Source: Benincasa hispida (Eukaryota > Streptophyta > Magnoliopsida > Cucurbitales > Cucurbitaceae). From it: DNA of 64,000 nt. Shown one piece after another: positions 1 through 10,259 of the stretch (position 1 is its first letter; each line of letters starts with the position of its first letter). The position numbers and the translations under genes were made by a program. A model generated the notes under the pieces. It had not been told where the DNA came from. It saw only the letters and a list, made by a program, of their open reading frames with translations, and did no database searches. The stretch spans positions 8,791,126-8,855,125 of the forward strand of contig NC_052357.1 in assembly GCF_009727055.1 (NCBI RefSeq), written 5' to 3'.

Positions 1-987
1 TGATTCTCTTTGAGACGAATCCTATGCATGCAGTATGCGGGGCTGATTCCTCTAATGTCTGCGAGCGTCCGGCCAATTGCTTTTACATACTTTCTCAGGA
101 CGCTCAACAGCGCATTTTCTTGGTCTTCATTAAGTGTAGAGGAAATGATTACAGGTAGCTTTTCATTCTGCCCCAGAAACGTATACTTCAGGTGGTTTGG
201 AAGGGTCTATTGTTGGTGGTTATTCCAAGGATGATTTTGTTGTTTTTCTTTCTTCATTCACTGTCAGCTTATCTTCTTGGGATGCGATCATCTCATCTTC
301 TTTGGTTGTTTTTTCTGTGATCGCATTGCATGCTACTATTGATGCAATCGCATCCTCATCTTCATTTTCATCTTCGGACTTTTCTTCTTCAATCAAACTT
401 GGTTCATCTTCAGATTCATTAAGGTCTTCTTCATCAGGATATTTCATGGCTCAAATAATGTCAAACTTGAGCTTCTGTCCATTCACGCTCAGTGTGATCT
501 TTCCTTTGTACACATCAATCTGAGCGCGATCGGTGGATAAAAATGGTCGCCTCAGGATGATGGGTAGATCCTTGTCTATTTTGTAGTCCAGGATGATGAA
601 GTCTACCGGTAATATAAATTTGTCGATTGTAACTAGGACATCTTTCACCTTCCCCTCTGGATGCATAAAAGATCTATCAGCTAATTAGAGAGTCATCATC
701 ATGGGCACCAGTTGCCCCACATTCAGCTACTTGAAAATTGACAAAGGCATCAAGTTGATGCTTGCCCCGAGATCGCAAAGTGCTTGACCAATGTATAACC
801 CTCCAATAAAGCAGGGTATAGTGAAACTTCTAGGGTCGCGCATTTTTGGTGGAATTATGGATTTTGAACTTTGCGTCAATGCCACCGTTGCGAACTTACC
901 AGTGCTTCTCTTCTTTGTCACCATGTCCTTTAGAAACTTCGCATATGTGGGCATCTGTTTAATCGCTTCAGGAATGTTAATATGCAA
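1..987 (-). pseudogene. Athila-like pol fragment: retropepsin and start of reverse transcriptase
   Basis: This is the left-facing continuation of the gag sequence to its right. About 727-987 encodes a retropepsin-like domain with the active-site loop C-D-L-G-A-S followed by INLMPLSIFK. About 451-666 holds its second half, including a degenerate I-I-L-x-R-P-F-L segment. About 220-447 is a very acidic linker. 1-219 reads as the pol segment containing ADIRGISPAYCMHRIRL, just upstream of the RT fingers. The same domain order recurs in the right-facing element at 18.8-19.9 kb. A stop and frame changes around 670-725 and 447 break the frame. The element runs off the left edge, so most of pol and the 3' LTR are not visible. 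Confidence 0.85.
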
Positions 988-1443
988 CTATTTTAGCATA
1001 TCCATGAAGCCTTGGTACTGTACCTCATCATTTTTCTTCTTTTTGAGTCTCTAAGGGAATGGTGGCAGTTGTATTCTTACGGTCCCCTGTTCTTTCGGCT
1101 CCGAGGTGGACGCAATCTCTGGTTCCATCGCCTCATTTTCTTCTGTTTCTCCTCGAATCAACGCAATCTCCGGTTCTAGCGCAATTAGAGCAGTCCGATT
1201 GGGCTTCTTCTTCTCTCCTGCCACAGTATTTCCACTCCGCAACATCACAACTTGACATTGCTCTTTTCTCGTACCCCCTGGGTTGTGCGGGGGTTCCGTT
1301 GAACTCGGCAGAGCCCCTTGCGGTCTATTCTTGAGTTCCCCTGCAATCTGTCCCATCTAAATTTTTAGATTGCGGATAGACGTCGCTTGATTTTGAAGCA
1401 CTATTTCATTCTTTTCAATATATTGCTTCAGTAAGCTCTCTAG

Positions 1444-1481
1444 CTGTCTCTTATACACATCTAGATGTGTATAAGAGACAG
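1444..1481. other. Embedded transposase mosaic-end dimer (library adapter artefact)
   Basis: The 19-base Tn5/Nextera mosaic end CTGTCTCTTATACACATCT lies at 1444-1462, followed directly by its perfect reverse complement at 1463-1481. This is the circularisation-junction adapter used in tagmentation and mate-pair libraries, not plant sequence. The sequence before it (about 1352-1443) is repeated, with changes near the join, after it (about 1489-1580). That is what untrimmed junction reads would leave in an assembly. Confidence 0.97.
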
Positions 1482-1614
1482 CCTTAGGCCCATCTAAATT
1501 TTTAGATTGCGGATAGACGTCGCTTGATTTTGAAGCACTATTTCATTCTTTTCAACATATTGCTTCGACAAACTCTCCAAAGATGAAGATTGCGTCGCCT
1601 GCGAACTACTGGCT

Positions 1615-1652
1615 CTGTCTCTTATACACATCTAGATGTGTATAAGAGACAG
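1615..1652. other. Second embedded mosaic-end dimer (library adapter artefact)
   Basis: This is a second perfect 38-base palindromic mosaic-end dimer, identical to the one at 1444. The 65 bases before it (1550-1614) recur immediately after it (1653-1717), so gag sequence is counted twice. When translated, the adapter gives the peptide VSYTHLDVYKRQ, a string typical of this contamination. Confidence 0.97.
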
Positions 1653-2208
1653 TTTCAACATATTGCTTCGACAAACTCTCCAAAGATGAAGATTGCGTCG
1701 CCTGCGAACTACTGGCTTGGTTTTGCGTTTGATCGGCTGTTCGCAGGAGAAATTCTGGTGGCCCTTCTCTTTGCGCCACTGATTGAAAATTTCGTTGTTG
1801 ATTTTTCCACGTGAAGTTAAGATGGTTTCTCCACCCAAGGTTGTACGTGTTAGAAAACGGATTATTCTTCACAAAATAGACTGACCGTGGGTTTCTTGGG
1901 CATTCCTCCATTGGATTTCCTTCACAGTAAGTAGCACAACTTGCGGTCATCTGGTTAATTGTGTTGACTTGCCCACTATGCATTGCTGGGCTACCGATTG
2001 TGATTTCCTGTATCAAGTTCATCATCACAGTCATTTGGTTCTGAAGGGATGTGATGGCCCCGTTATTCGCGTCACTGTCCTTGATTCTCAATCTTTGATC
2101 GCTTGCTCTCCAGTCTTCATGATTTTTAGAAATGTGATCAAGGATATTCTTGGCCTCATCATAAGTCTTATCCAGTAGACCTTCAGCTGCTGCCGCATTG
2201 GAAGCCAT

Positions 2209-2603
2209 CTACGATGCAAGATTTAGTCCGTGGTAGAAAATTTCCATCTGTAAGTAGTCTAGTAAGCCATTATGTGGGCAATCTCTTACCAGCCTCTTAA
2301 ACCTCACCCAGGCATCGCTGAGCGATTCGTCGATATCCTGTTCAAAATTGGTGATCAACTTCCTCCTTCTGGCGTTCTCCGTCGGAGGGAAGTACTTCTT
2401 CATAAACTTCTCAACTACCTGCTCCCATGATGTAATCTCTTCTGCTTCGAGAGCGTAAGCCCATTTTCGTGCCTGGTCACACAACAGAAATGGAAACAAT
2501 ATTAATCGAACCTCCTCAACAGAGATGTTTGGGAACATAAAAGTGTTGCAGATCTCAATGAAACTCCGGAGGTGGGTGATGATTGTATTTATGAAATGGA
2601 AAT
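2209..2603 (-). pseudogene. Athila-like gag core domain
   Basis: The leftward frame encodes a classic retrotransposon gag core. It contains ITHLRSFIEICNTF, then a segment with RLILFPFLLCDQARKWAY, then WEQVVEKFMKKYFPP, then a helix ending MEIFYHGLN. It is the direct continuation of the gag N-terminus at 4244-4600, from which it is separated by the nested LTR at 2609-4238. A stop lies just right of the core, in the short stretch before the insertion. Confidence 0.88.
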
Positions 2604-2608
2604 GTGGA

Positions 2609-4238
2609 TGCTATACGTTGATGGAATTACGTTGTGCACTCAAGTTTCTCCAGTGGAATCCAAGTGTAAATTCCTCTGAGTTTCCTGGTAAGTCCAAGGT
2701 CGAACACAGGGACTTGTGAAAATAGTTTACGTTGGTAATTTTTATGGAGAAGTTTGCGGTAATCGGATAAATAAATAAAGTGTTGGGTTTGTTGTTTACG
2801 TTGATGAAAAAAAAAGAAATAAACAAATGCAGCGGAGTTGAGAAAAGACAGTTGCGTTGATAGATGCAATGAGTATGCGATGAATGGGTTGAGAAGATCT
2901 TTAGCTAGCGTTACTTGGGAATGCGTCAGACTATGCGATCATGTTACAACCATGCACAACAAGTCATTTTCCAATGTAAATGCGACGCTTCTAAATCTAG
3001 GACGCATATGTTGAATGCAAAATGTCCATAGAGCTCATCTCTAGGTCTCTACTCTTGTCCTATGAAATGATGTAAAATGCATGAAAGCAAGGTGACCGCA
3101 TACAATCATATCCTATCTCTAGGATGCATGCAATGCATTGATAACAAATAGTGTTGATTCCTAAGTGCCTATCTCTTATTTATGCGTTCTAATCTGGCTC
3201 TTCCGAGTCTAGATTCTAAACTGACATTCCCAAGTCTAGATCTTGTCCTTAGACTACCCTCCCGGGTATCTTTAATGGACGAATGAAGCATACATAAACA
3301 AGATAATCACAAAGAATGAAGATTCCCTAGTTGTGCTAGCTAAATGCTTCTTGACTCATTCAACTGATTTAGCTACTCATGTGTAAATAACTGAGAGTGA
3401 ACAAATATAGAGAAGGAAATTCCATTTTCATAAATGAGTTGAGTACAAAATGACAATGGAAAGTAAAGGTAGAGAGCCTGGTGCAATTCCTTGCTGACCA
3501 AGGCTTTCTACACTGAAATCTCTATTCTGATCTAAAGATGTTCCTTCTTCGTAGTCGTCGGCCCTCTCTCTGTCCTTGAAGCTTCCAGCGCTCTCCCAAG
3601 CTTATCGAAATGATCTACCGGCACAACATTCTCCCTCGCGTCCGCCTTAAAATGAAAGAAAACTAAGAACAAAGACGTGTGAACTGATCAACTGGTTAAC
3701 CGTTTCTCTGAAGAATGCCCTTGGTATTTATAGAGCATCCATGGTGAAAGGTGGCTTCTCTTCTGGTTATACATATGGTACAGCTTTAATTCCTTACTGA
3801 TGCGTCGAGTAATTATCACCGAAAAGCTGAATGTACTTTGTGACCATTATCGGCTGTCAACTTAATTTGGATTCGACTGTCATCAACTTTCTGTCCCATC
3901 GCTCTTAATTAGCCTTTCACCCAGATACGCTCACCATGTTGCACTGACCAAGTTGCGGCGATCCTTCTTGGGCGAATGTTTGCGAGCACAATCAACGCAA
4001 AGCCTTGTGGTGAAGTTGCGTTCGACCAATGAATTCCTATGATCACAATCTTTGCATTGCGTTAACGCATATTCTGTACAAAAATACAAAAATCAACTGT
4101 TCTAATGCGCTGAACACATGTGACCGCAATATTACAAAACTGATGCTTAATAGACGCAAAGTAACATATTTCATCAACGCAATCCAACATTGTTTAAGAA
4201 CTTAGCACTATGATAACATGCATTTCTGCCCGTTATCA
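2609..4238 (-). mobile_element. Solo LTR nested in Athila-like gag, target duplication GTGGA
   Basis: The unit begins TGCTATACG and ends CCGTTATCA on the + strand, with TG/CA ends. It is flanked by perfect 5-bp duplications GTGGA at 2604-2608 and 4239-4243. It contains no coding domain, so it is a solo LTR of 1630 bp. Read leftward it starts TGATAACGGGCAGAAATG, the same start as the LTRs at 4666-6195 and 21158-22757. A TATA-like TATAAATA (minus strand) lies at 3725-3732. It separates the gag N-terminus from the gag core. Confidence 0.93.
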
Positions 4239-4243
4239 GTGGA

Positions 4244-4600
4244 CGTGCGGATCCTCGCCACGCCTACCATCAAACTATCCGGCAGTTTGGATCATCTGCA
4301 ACATCACCGATTTCATTTCGAATCTCGATCCGTCAAGAGCAGGCCTCATGATTCTTGGGGAGAAATTATAAAGGTTGGGCGATGCATAGTCTCGAATGGG
4401 CCTATTGTGGTCGTTCGCCAATAGGATGGGATTCACCATGATATTATTTTCATTTGGCGCTCCATTTCCTGGTTGTTCTGCTATGTTTGGTTCTTTCTCT
4501 TGTTGTTGTTGTTGGCGGCGGCCATCTCTTAATCTTCGTCAGAACGTTCTTTCAATCTCTGGGTCGTAATTCACCAGAGATTGAAAGCTGCAAAGAAAAT
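4244..4600 (-). pseudogene. Athila-like gag N-terminus
   Basis: The leftward frame gives a Gln/Asn-rich start, then NPILLANDHNRPIRDYASP and FEMKSVMLQMIQTAG, the conserved Athila-type gag opening. A stop follows the TAG tripeptide, and the frame then reads into the target duplication at 4243. No convincing initiator ATG in the right frame is visible. It lies just inside the PBS at 4639, as expected for the first ORF of the element. Confidence 0.8.
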
Positions 4601-4638
4601 AAAAAAAAAATTACCGTTAGCACAATGTATTGCCGTGG

Positions 4639-4656
4639 TCCCCGGCAACGGCGCCA
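4639..4656 (-). other. Primer-binding site, tRNA-Asp type
   Basis: The + strand reads TCCCCGGCAACGGCGCCA, which matches the 3' end of plant tRNA-Asp. On the minus strand it is therefore an 18-base primer-binding site, as used by Athila/Tat elements. It lies about 10 bases inside the end of the LTR at 4666-6195, which fixes the orientation of this element as leftward. Confidence 0.92.
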
Positions 4657-4665
4657 AAAACTTGA

Positions 4666-6195
4666 TGCATGTTGTTATGCGATGAAATAATGGTGTAAAG
4701 TGCAATGGTGGGAAAATACTTCGTGCATGCAAGTTTTCTCAGCAAGATCCAAGTATAAATCCTACTGAGTTGCCTGGTATGCCCAGGGTCGAACATAGGG
4801 ACTAAGGAAAACAGTATGCGATGGTAAATTTTGATTACTTTGCGGTAACAAATAAATCAAAGTGTTGGTTGGTTTGTTGTTTAAGGTATAAAGTGTATGC
4901 GGCGGATTTGAGAAAAGAGTTAATTATGCGAAAGATACAATGAGTATGCGGAGGAACGGGTTGAGAAGGTCTTTAGCTAGTGTTTCCTAAGAATGCGTTC
5001 AAGCTATGCGATCATGCTACACTCATGCGACAGTAATTCATTTTCCAATGCAAATGTGATAGCTCCTACTTTTAGGACGCATGAGATGTATGTGATGATA
5101 TCTATAGAGCTTATTCCTAAGTCTCTACTTCTTGCCTATGCGATGAGAAAGATGCACACAAGTACAAGATGACCGCATACAATCATATCCTATCTCTAGG
5201 GTGCATGCGATGTGTTAATAGCAAACAAAACTTATTCCTAAGCTTTTATCTTTTGATTATGCGGTTCTAATCTGACTCATCCAAACCTAGATTCTAATCT
5301 GACTTTTCCAAGCCTAGATTCTATCCTTAGACTACCCTTCCGAGTATCTCTAATGGACGAATGACGCATATATAATACAAGATGATCGTATAGAATGAAG
5401 ATCTCAAGTTATGCTAGCTAAGTGCTTCGCAACCTATTCGATAGATTTAGCTACTCATACGTAATGTAAAGAGAGTGGACAGATATAAAGATGCAATTTC
5501 GATGCTTCTCGGCACGCTTCCAAGTTCACCGAAACGATCTTTCAGTGTAATCTCCCTTCATTCGCTTCTGCCTTCTAAGTAAAAAAAAACTATGAACAAG
5601 GCTAACTTCTATCTATATGCTAAGCTCTCTGGACTGAGCGAACTCCTTCAACGAAGGTGACGTTTGGTATTTATAGAGCTTCAGGGTGAAGAACTTTTTC
5701 TCTCGAATGATTTCACTGATGGGATGTCATTAATTCTCTGTCTGATGCGCCGAAGATTTGTCACCGAAAAGTTAAGTGTACTTGCTACAGTATGTCGTTA
5801 ACGGCTTGTCAACTTAATTCAGAATCAACCGTCATCAGCTTTCTATCCCATCATGATTTATTAAGCTTTCACCCAGATGCGCCCACCTTGATGCGTCGGC
5901 TCTATGCGGCCACCTTCTTGAGTAGATTTTCACGAACACAAACGATCGTATATCCTTGCGGTCGCAATCTCTTATGCTCTCGGATGTTAATTTCCTTGGA
6001 TCGCAATTTTGCCTTGCGTCATCGCATTTTTCTACATAAAATACATAAGTTAACTGTTTTAATGCGATGGAAAAATACGATCGCAATATTGTAAACTTAA
6101 TGCTTTTGGACGCAATATTATATATTTTTACCGTCGCAATCCTACATTGTTTTATATCTTCACGCTGTAATAACGTACATTTCTGCCCATTATCA
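4666..6195 (-). mobile_element. 5' LTR of the left-facing Athila-like element
   Basis: It begins with TGCATGTTGTTATGCG (the exact left end could be 4666, 4670 or 4673) and ends CCCATTATCA at 6195. It is collinear with the solo LTRs at 2609-4238 and 21158-22757 but clearly diverged, so this is a family with several subfamilies. The tRNA-Asp primer site lies at its left. A minus-strand TATA-like TATAAATA sits near 5670. The outer flank at 6196 is the interior of another LTR remnant. Confidence 0.88.
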
Positions 6196-6200
6196 TTAAC

Positions 6201-7013
6201 CAAAGAAAACAAAAAAAAAAATCATGAATCTCTTTACTCACTAGATCCCCCACCGGTCATGGAGTTCTCGACGGCGGCGACTGGCGAAACCAAGTAGAAC
6301 GATGGCTGGATGTCGAATCTGGCGAGCCTGAGACGAATAATGACGACTGACGTGAACGGATTTGGTGGTGGAACTGACTGAAGGCAGCTCGACGGACTTA
6401 CCTGCGGCGCTGATTTGACCGGTGAAGAAGGCGTCTGACAACCGTCGGGTGCGAGCACTAGAGGGATGCGACGAAGAAACAATTGGTGACGGAACTAGGG
6501 TCGTCCCTTTGCGTGATGGAAGCTACCGTCGACGAAACTGATGGTGCGGGTATGACAATCGGTGGCATCAGCAAAGGGCAACGAGCGGCGTGAAGGGGCT
6601 GGGCAGCGGACGAAGAAGATGAAGATTTTAAGGGGAGGTCTCGACGGCATGAGGGTGAACCGAGAGAGGGAGAGGGAAATAAAAAGAAGAAAGAAGAAAA
6701 AAACGAAATAAAAGAAAAGGAAAATATATATACTTTATTTTGTTATTATTTTTTTTCTTTTTCATTTCATTCTATTAAATTCCTTCCCCAAATCTCCAAA
6801 AGCAACCCTTCCCCTTCCAATTTGAAATTAATTCCTGACATTAATCTCAAATTAAATTATGAGCTATGAAAAGTCCAATTTCCCAAAACCATTAAATTGA
6901 AACACCCCTTATTCAGTAATTAAATTTCCGTAATTAAACTTAAAGTCCAAAAATTCCAAAAATACCCTCAAATAATAAAGATTACATAAATAATAAAAAT
7001 TTGGGGTGTTACA
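6201..7013 (-). mobile_element. Truncated LTR remnant, chromovirus-like (TGTAACACCCC start)
   Basis: Read leftward from 7013 the sequence starts TGTAACACCCCAAATTT, a beginning typical of plant Ty3/gypsy chromovirus LTRs. Its other end is lost where the Athila-like element sits at 6195. Purine-rich GA tracts occur near 6660-6720. Short open frames at 6234-6482 do not resemble a known protein and are probably chance. The assignment rests on the LTR terminus alone. Confidence 0.6.
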
Positions 7014-7330
7014 ATTAGAGTATTCATGTTAGCTACTAGCAACAAAGAGCTCTTTTAACTAAAATCTTTCAAATAGACAACAAACTATAGCGAGGTCTTT
7101 TTTAAATTTAAACTAAATCAAATCCAAAATTCCAAATATTTTAACAAATATATTTGAACCATTTACCATATCGAATTATCTCAAACTTCAGCTCCAAGCA
7201 AATAAAAACTAAAATAATTTAATACAATTAATTTAAAATTTTGGTAGGAGGGAAACCAAATTTGAGAGGGAAATGAAAATGGGAAGGAGGGGAAAAAAAA
7301 TAAAGATTAAAAAAACATTATTTTTATATT

Positions 7331-7603
7331 TTACTTGACACGAAAAATATGTCAAGTAAAAGCTTCTTATACTTGACACAAAAAACGTGTCAAGTAAGAC
7401 TTTATATTACTTGATACGAAAAACGTGACAAGTAATGGATCGCATGAAAATATCTGAAACATTCTGTTAATCTCCGCTCTTTTAACAATTTTACTTGACA
7501 TTTTCTTTTCTAAAAGGTTATTACTTGACTCTTTTTTTTTTTTTCAAATAAACGTCAAGTAATTAAAAACTGCAAGTGTCAAGTAATATAGATTTTATAG
7601 TAG
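7331..7603. repeat. Cluster of hairpin-forming ACTTGACA palindromes
   Basis: Three near-perfect hairpins lie at 7331-7358, 7371-7397 and 7407-7434. Each is TTACTTGACA, a short A-rich loop with ACG or ATA, then TGTCAAGTAA. Single half-sites follow near 7492, 7531, 7551 and 7577. The cluster ends at TTTTATAGTAGT near 7593, which resembles an inverted CACTACTATAAAA terminus. A CACTA-type DNA transposon relic with subterminal repeats would explain this, but no left terminus or transposase is seen. 7014-7330 holds nothing recognisable. Confidence 0.55.
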
Positions 7604-7609
7604 TATCAC

Positions 7610-7760
7610 TTAGTTTACTAGGTCATAGAACCTATAGCCTTTACTACTTATGACATAACCTATAAAGACACACTCATATGCTCTACTAGCTAGTTTTCTT
7701 CTTTTAGGGTCAGAAATCGTTACAAAGACTAGACATCTCATTAATACCATGTTGCTCGCA
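7610..7760 (-). pseudogene. Copia pol scrap (post-integrase linker)
   Basis: The leftward translation gives DPKRRKLASRAYECVFIGY followed by an SSKGYRFYDL-like segment. This is the region after Copia integrase that normally reads K-L-x-x-R-A-x-x-C-V-F-L-G-Y. No other Copia domain adjoins it, so it is an isolated relic. 7761-8207 to its right holds only AT-rich sequence. Confidence 0.75.
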
Positions 7761-8207
7761 ACACATGGAGCATTGAATGAGGAATTAAATAAAAGAAAAA
7801 CTAGAATAAAATTATAAGAAAATAAGAAAAATATTTAATAAAAAAATAATCCCATGCCATGCTCGATTGAACAATCAATTTCACTTCCCAACCTAAGCAA
7901 TGTGGGATTCTCAAAAGCATTTTTTTCCTTTTAAAACTCAAATTGTCACCGAGAACCAATAATAATCAAAACCAATTGGCATAAGATATTGCATTTTTAT
8001 TGAATTTTCTATGACATAATAACAATATTGAAAGAAACACACGTTGACATGACAATGTAATTAAATTGAATATACCCGAATCCTAGTGTGAATTCAAACT
8101 CTCAGTCTTTTGACATTCAATTTAAAATATTTGTACATGAAGCCAAATCATGTGCAAGATTGTATAAAATATATAGTGACGATAAGTTTATGATTAGAAA
8201 AAGGGAT

Positions 8208-8215
8208 TATAAAAG
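8208..8215 (+). promoter_or_regulatory. TATA box shared by the peptide paralogs
   Basis: TATAAAAG lies about 106 bases before the first ATG. The stretch from here to the GGGCT near 8250 aligns with 44830-44880 upstream of the paralog at 45005: TATAAAAGTTGAGA, then TTGAAAGTCAAA, then TTGATTCA. An upstream CTTTTGACATT block is also shared (near 8105 and 44730). Conservation between paralogs supports a working core promoter, although some of it may only reflect recent duplication. Confidence 0.65.
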
Positions 8216-8313
8216 TTGAGATAAAAAACTTTGAAAGTCAAAGAGAGGGCTGTACCTTGATTCATACAAAAATAATAACAATAGAGAGCTAGCTATATAT
8301 TATAAGGGAAGAT

Positions 8314-8984
8314 ATGAGAGTTAAAATCATAATGGTGGCTCTTCTAAGGTCTGGTTATACTCTTCTTTTTGTTGCTCTTTTCATAGTTTTCATGATGGTT
8401 TCTTCTCCTCTCATGATAACAACCTCCCATGCTGCTCGTTTATTGCCCAAAGCAGGTGAGCAAATTAGTATCTCATTAATACTATTATCAAAATGTTTTG
8501 GAGTTGTTTTGAACATTGTTTTTAGGTTAATAATGGCTCGGATAAGTTAAAAGTTTTGTGTCAATCTTATTTTTAAGTGTAATTTCACAATGTTTGTCTA
8601 GCTAGCGAAACAAGTTGTATATTGTAGATGTGTAATTTAAGTTTTAAACGATAACGGGAGATCATTCAATCATTGGATTAGGTACTTAGTTAGGTTGAAA
8701 TTTAAGTTGAACAAATTGGATTAACTTGAGAACTTTATCCTATTAGCAATAACACATTAAAAATGGATTGAAAAGAAAAGGAAGCAGTAGTAAGGTTGAT
8801 ATTTAGTTTATTTCTAACTCTATTTTTAGTTTGATATATAAAATTTAAGGTGGGGATCAATCAATCAATCAATCATTTGGAAAAGTATAGATATCTTATT
8901 TACTAAGCTATATATTGGGCAGATCAGAAACTTTTGTGTTGCATGTGCTGCGATTGTTGCTCTAATTCTCAGTTGCCTCCATGA
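8314..8984 (+). CDS. Small secreted Cys-rich peptide precursor, two exons (paralog 1)
   Basis: Exon 1 is 8314-8455 and exon 2 is 8923-8984, with a 467-bp GT-AG intron (CAG/GTGAGC donor, GGGCAG acceptor). The joined frame has 67 codons and a TGA stop. Residues about 12-40 form a strongly hydrophobic signal segment ending in a SHAA-type cleavage site. The predicted mature tail is short and ends LLCCMCCDCCSNSQLPP. The ATG at 8332 aligns better with paralog 3 and may be the true start. Compared with paralog 3, exon 2 is 30 bases shorter, an in-frame loss of the Pro-rich spacer between the Cys clusters. I do not recognise the family. An apoplastic signalling, defence or metal-binding peptide would all fit. 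The gene model comes from reading splice sites and from paralog agreement, not from transcripts. Confidence 0.75.
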
Positions 8985-9576
8985 ATTTCATTGCCACTAT
9001 TACTTCATCAAATCCTACTCAAGATGAATCTTTTTCAATCAAACATAATCCTGAAATAAAGCTAATATTGAGCATATAACGCTCAACAAGCATAAATCAT
9101 GTACTCTCAATTAAAAAGTTAGAAGGTCGTTTGAATTTTCTAATCTCCATATTATTGAACACAAAGCTAGCTAGGTACTTGACCTGCCCTTCCTTCTTGT
9201 AAGTATGCATTGTACTTGATTATTGTTGCACTGTAATGGTAATTTGAACATTGGATCTGTCTCTACTATGTTAGTGATTCAAGAGTTTTGGTGATGTTAA
9301 TTATCCTTTTTGTATGAGATTTGACCCCAAAAAAAGAAAAAAAAAATTGGTTTGGGAAATTCTCATTTAAAGAATTTTGAGGGGTAATAACATGTAATAA
9401 TATAAATGGTCAGCAGCGAATTCAAAATTTTATTTGGGGGCTTTTCTTAAAAAAAATTGACGAAAAAGAATTATAACTAATCGAATTCAAAATTCATAAA
9501 CGGATGGAGTGAAAAGTAAAAAAAAAAAAAAAGTGATAAAATGAATATGATTTACAAAACTAGAAAACTAAAATTT
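8985..9576. other. 3' flank of paralog 1, no gene seen
   Basis: The first 60 bases after the stop (ATGAATTTC, then CATCAAATCC, then ACTCAAGAT) resemble the 3' UTR of paralog 3 at 46400-46450. The rest is AT-rich, with A-runs near 9335 and 9520. No open frame or repeat with clear ends is visible. Confidence 0.5.
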
Positions 9577-9869
9577 GAGCCCATTTGGTAATCATTTGAT
9601 TTTTTTATTTTTGTTTTAAAAAATTAAGCATATTTTATTTATATTTTTTATAATGATTTGCATCAATGGTTGAATTCTTAGTCAATTTTAAAAACAAAAG
9701 TAATTTTTTGAAAGCTACTTTTTTTAGTTCTCAAAATTTAACTTGATTTTTTAAACCATGGGTGAAAAGTAGATAAAAAATGAAGAAATTTGAAGATGAA
9801 AGTAGTGTCCATATGCTTAATTTTAAAAAACAAAAACAATAAACAAAATAATTATCAAACGAGATCTAA
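9577..9869. mobile_element. MITE-like element (GTTTGGTAA-type ends)
   Basis: The left end GAGCCCATTTGGTAATCATT and the right end AATAATTATCAAACGAGATC are imperfect inverted repeats. Flanking CTAAAATTT and CTAAATTA could be a decayed 8-bp duplication, as hAT-derived MITEs make. A related but incomplete copy lies at about 45924-46200 in the intron of paralog 3. It shares the block GCATC, then TGGTTGAATTCTTAG, then AAAGCTAC. There is no coding capacity. Confidence 0.6.
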
Positions 9870-10055
9870 ATTATAAAAAAAAAAAAACAAAATTTAATGC
9901 TCAAATGGAAAAGAAAAAAAAAGGAAAAAAGCACTCAAAAGTAGTGGCTTTTTGTTTTTAAAATTTTCTTTTTAAAATTTGACTAAAAATTTAACTGTCA
10001 TGAAATTAAGAAAAAGGATGGACAAATTTTCCGATTGTCTTAAGATTAATATGAT

Positions 10056-10259
10056 TTGTCAGTATAGCAGGAAAAAAAAACTATTGCAGTATTGTCTTTA
10101 GCGAGATTTTTAAAAATAAAAAATAAAAAATAACTATTTATATAAAATAACAAAATTGTTAGAATAGTAGGAAAAAAACACTATTACACTTAGTGTTTTT
10201 AGCGAGATTTTTAAAAATAAAAAATAAAAAAAAACTATTTATACAAAATAACAAAATTT
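10056..10259. repeat. Tandem duplication of about 102 bp
   Basis: Two adjacent copies lie at 10056-10156 and 10157-10259. Both run TTGT(C/T)AG(T/A)ATAG(C/T)AGG, a long A-run, CTATT(G/A)CA, then TTTTTAGCGAGATTTTTAAA and ACAAAATT. A smaller duplication of about 47 bp around AACCATTGTGGAATTAG lies at about 10790-10870. Neither contains an open frame. Confidence 0.7.

Larger units (their letters stand above)
1051..2208 (-). pseudogene. Athila-like gag, C-terminal half (corrupted by adapter insertions)
   Basis: Read leftward, this is the C-terminal part of a Ty3/gypsy Athila-type gag. It has the segment NPMEECPRNPRSVYFVKNN, then the conserved NPFSNTYNLGWRNHLNF block, also present at 18.0 kb in the right-facing copy. 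The frame downstream of about 1730 is disrupted by two embedded adapter dimers and duplicated flanks, so the protein between about 1350 and 1730 is not biological. About 1051-1356 resumes with a polar linker leading to the protease. This is a retroelement structural protein, not a host gene. Confidence 0.8.

Noticed and set aside
1590..1814. ORF containing VSYTHLDVYKRQ
   Set aside because: The peptide is translated sequencing adapter; the ORF is an assembly artefact.
4634..4660. tRNA-Asp-like 3' end as a tRNA gene
   Set aside because: Only 18 bases match; position next to the LTR end makes it a primer-binding site, with no cloverleaf around it.
6234..6482. Overlapping minus-strand ORFs in the CG-richer stretch near 6.3 kb
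   Set aside because: They lie in a truncated LTR remnant; no recognisable domain, and two frames are open at once.
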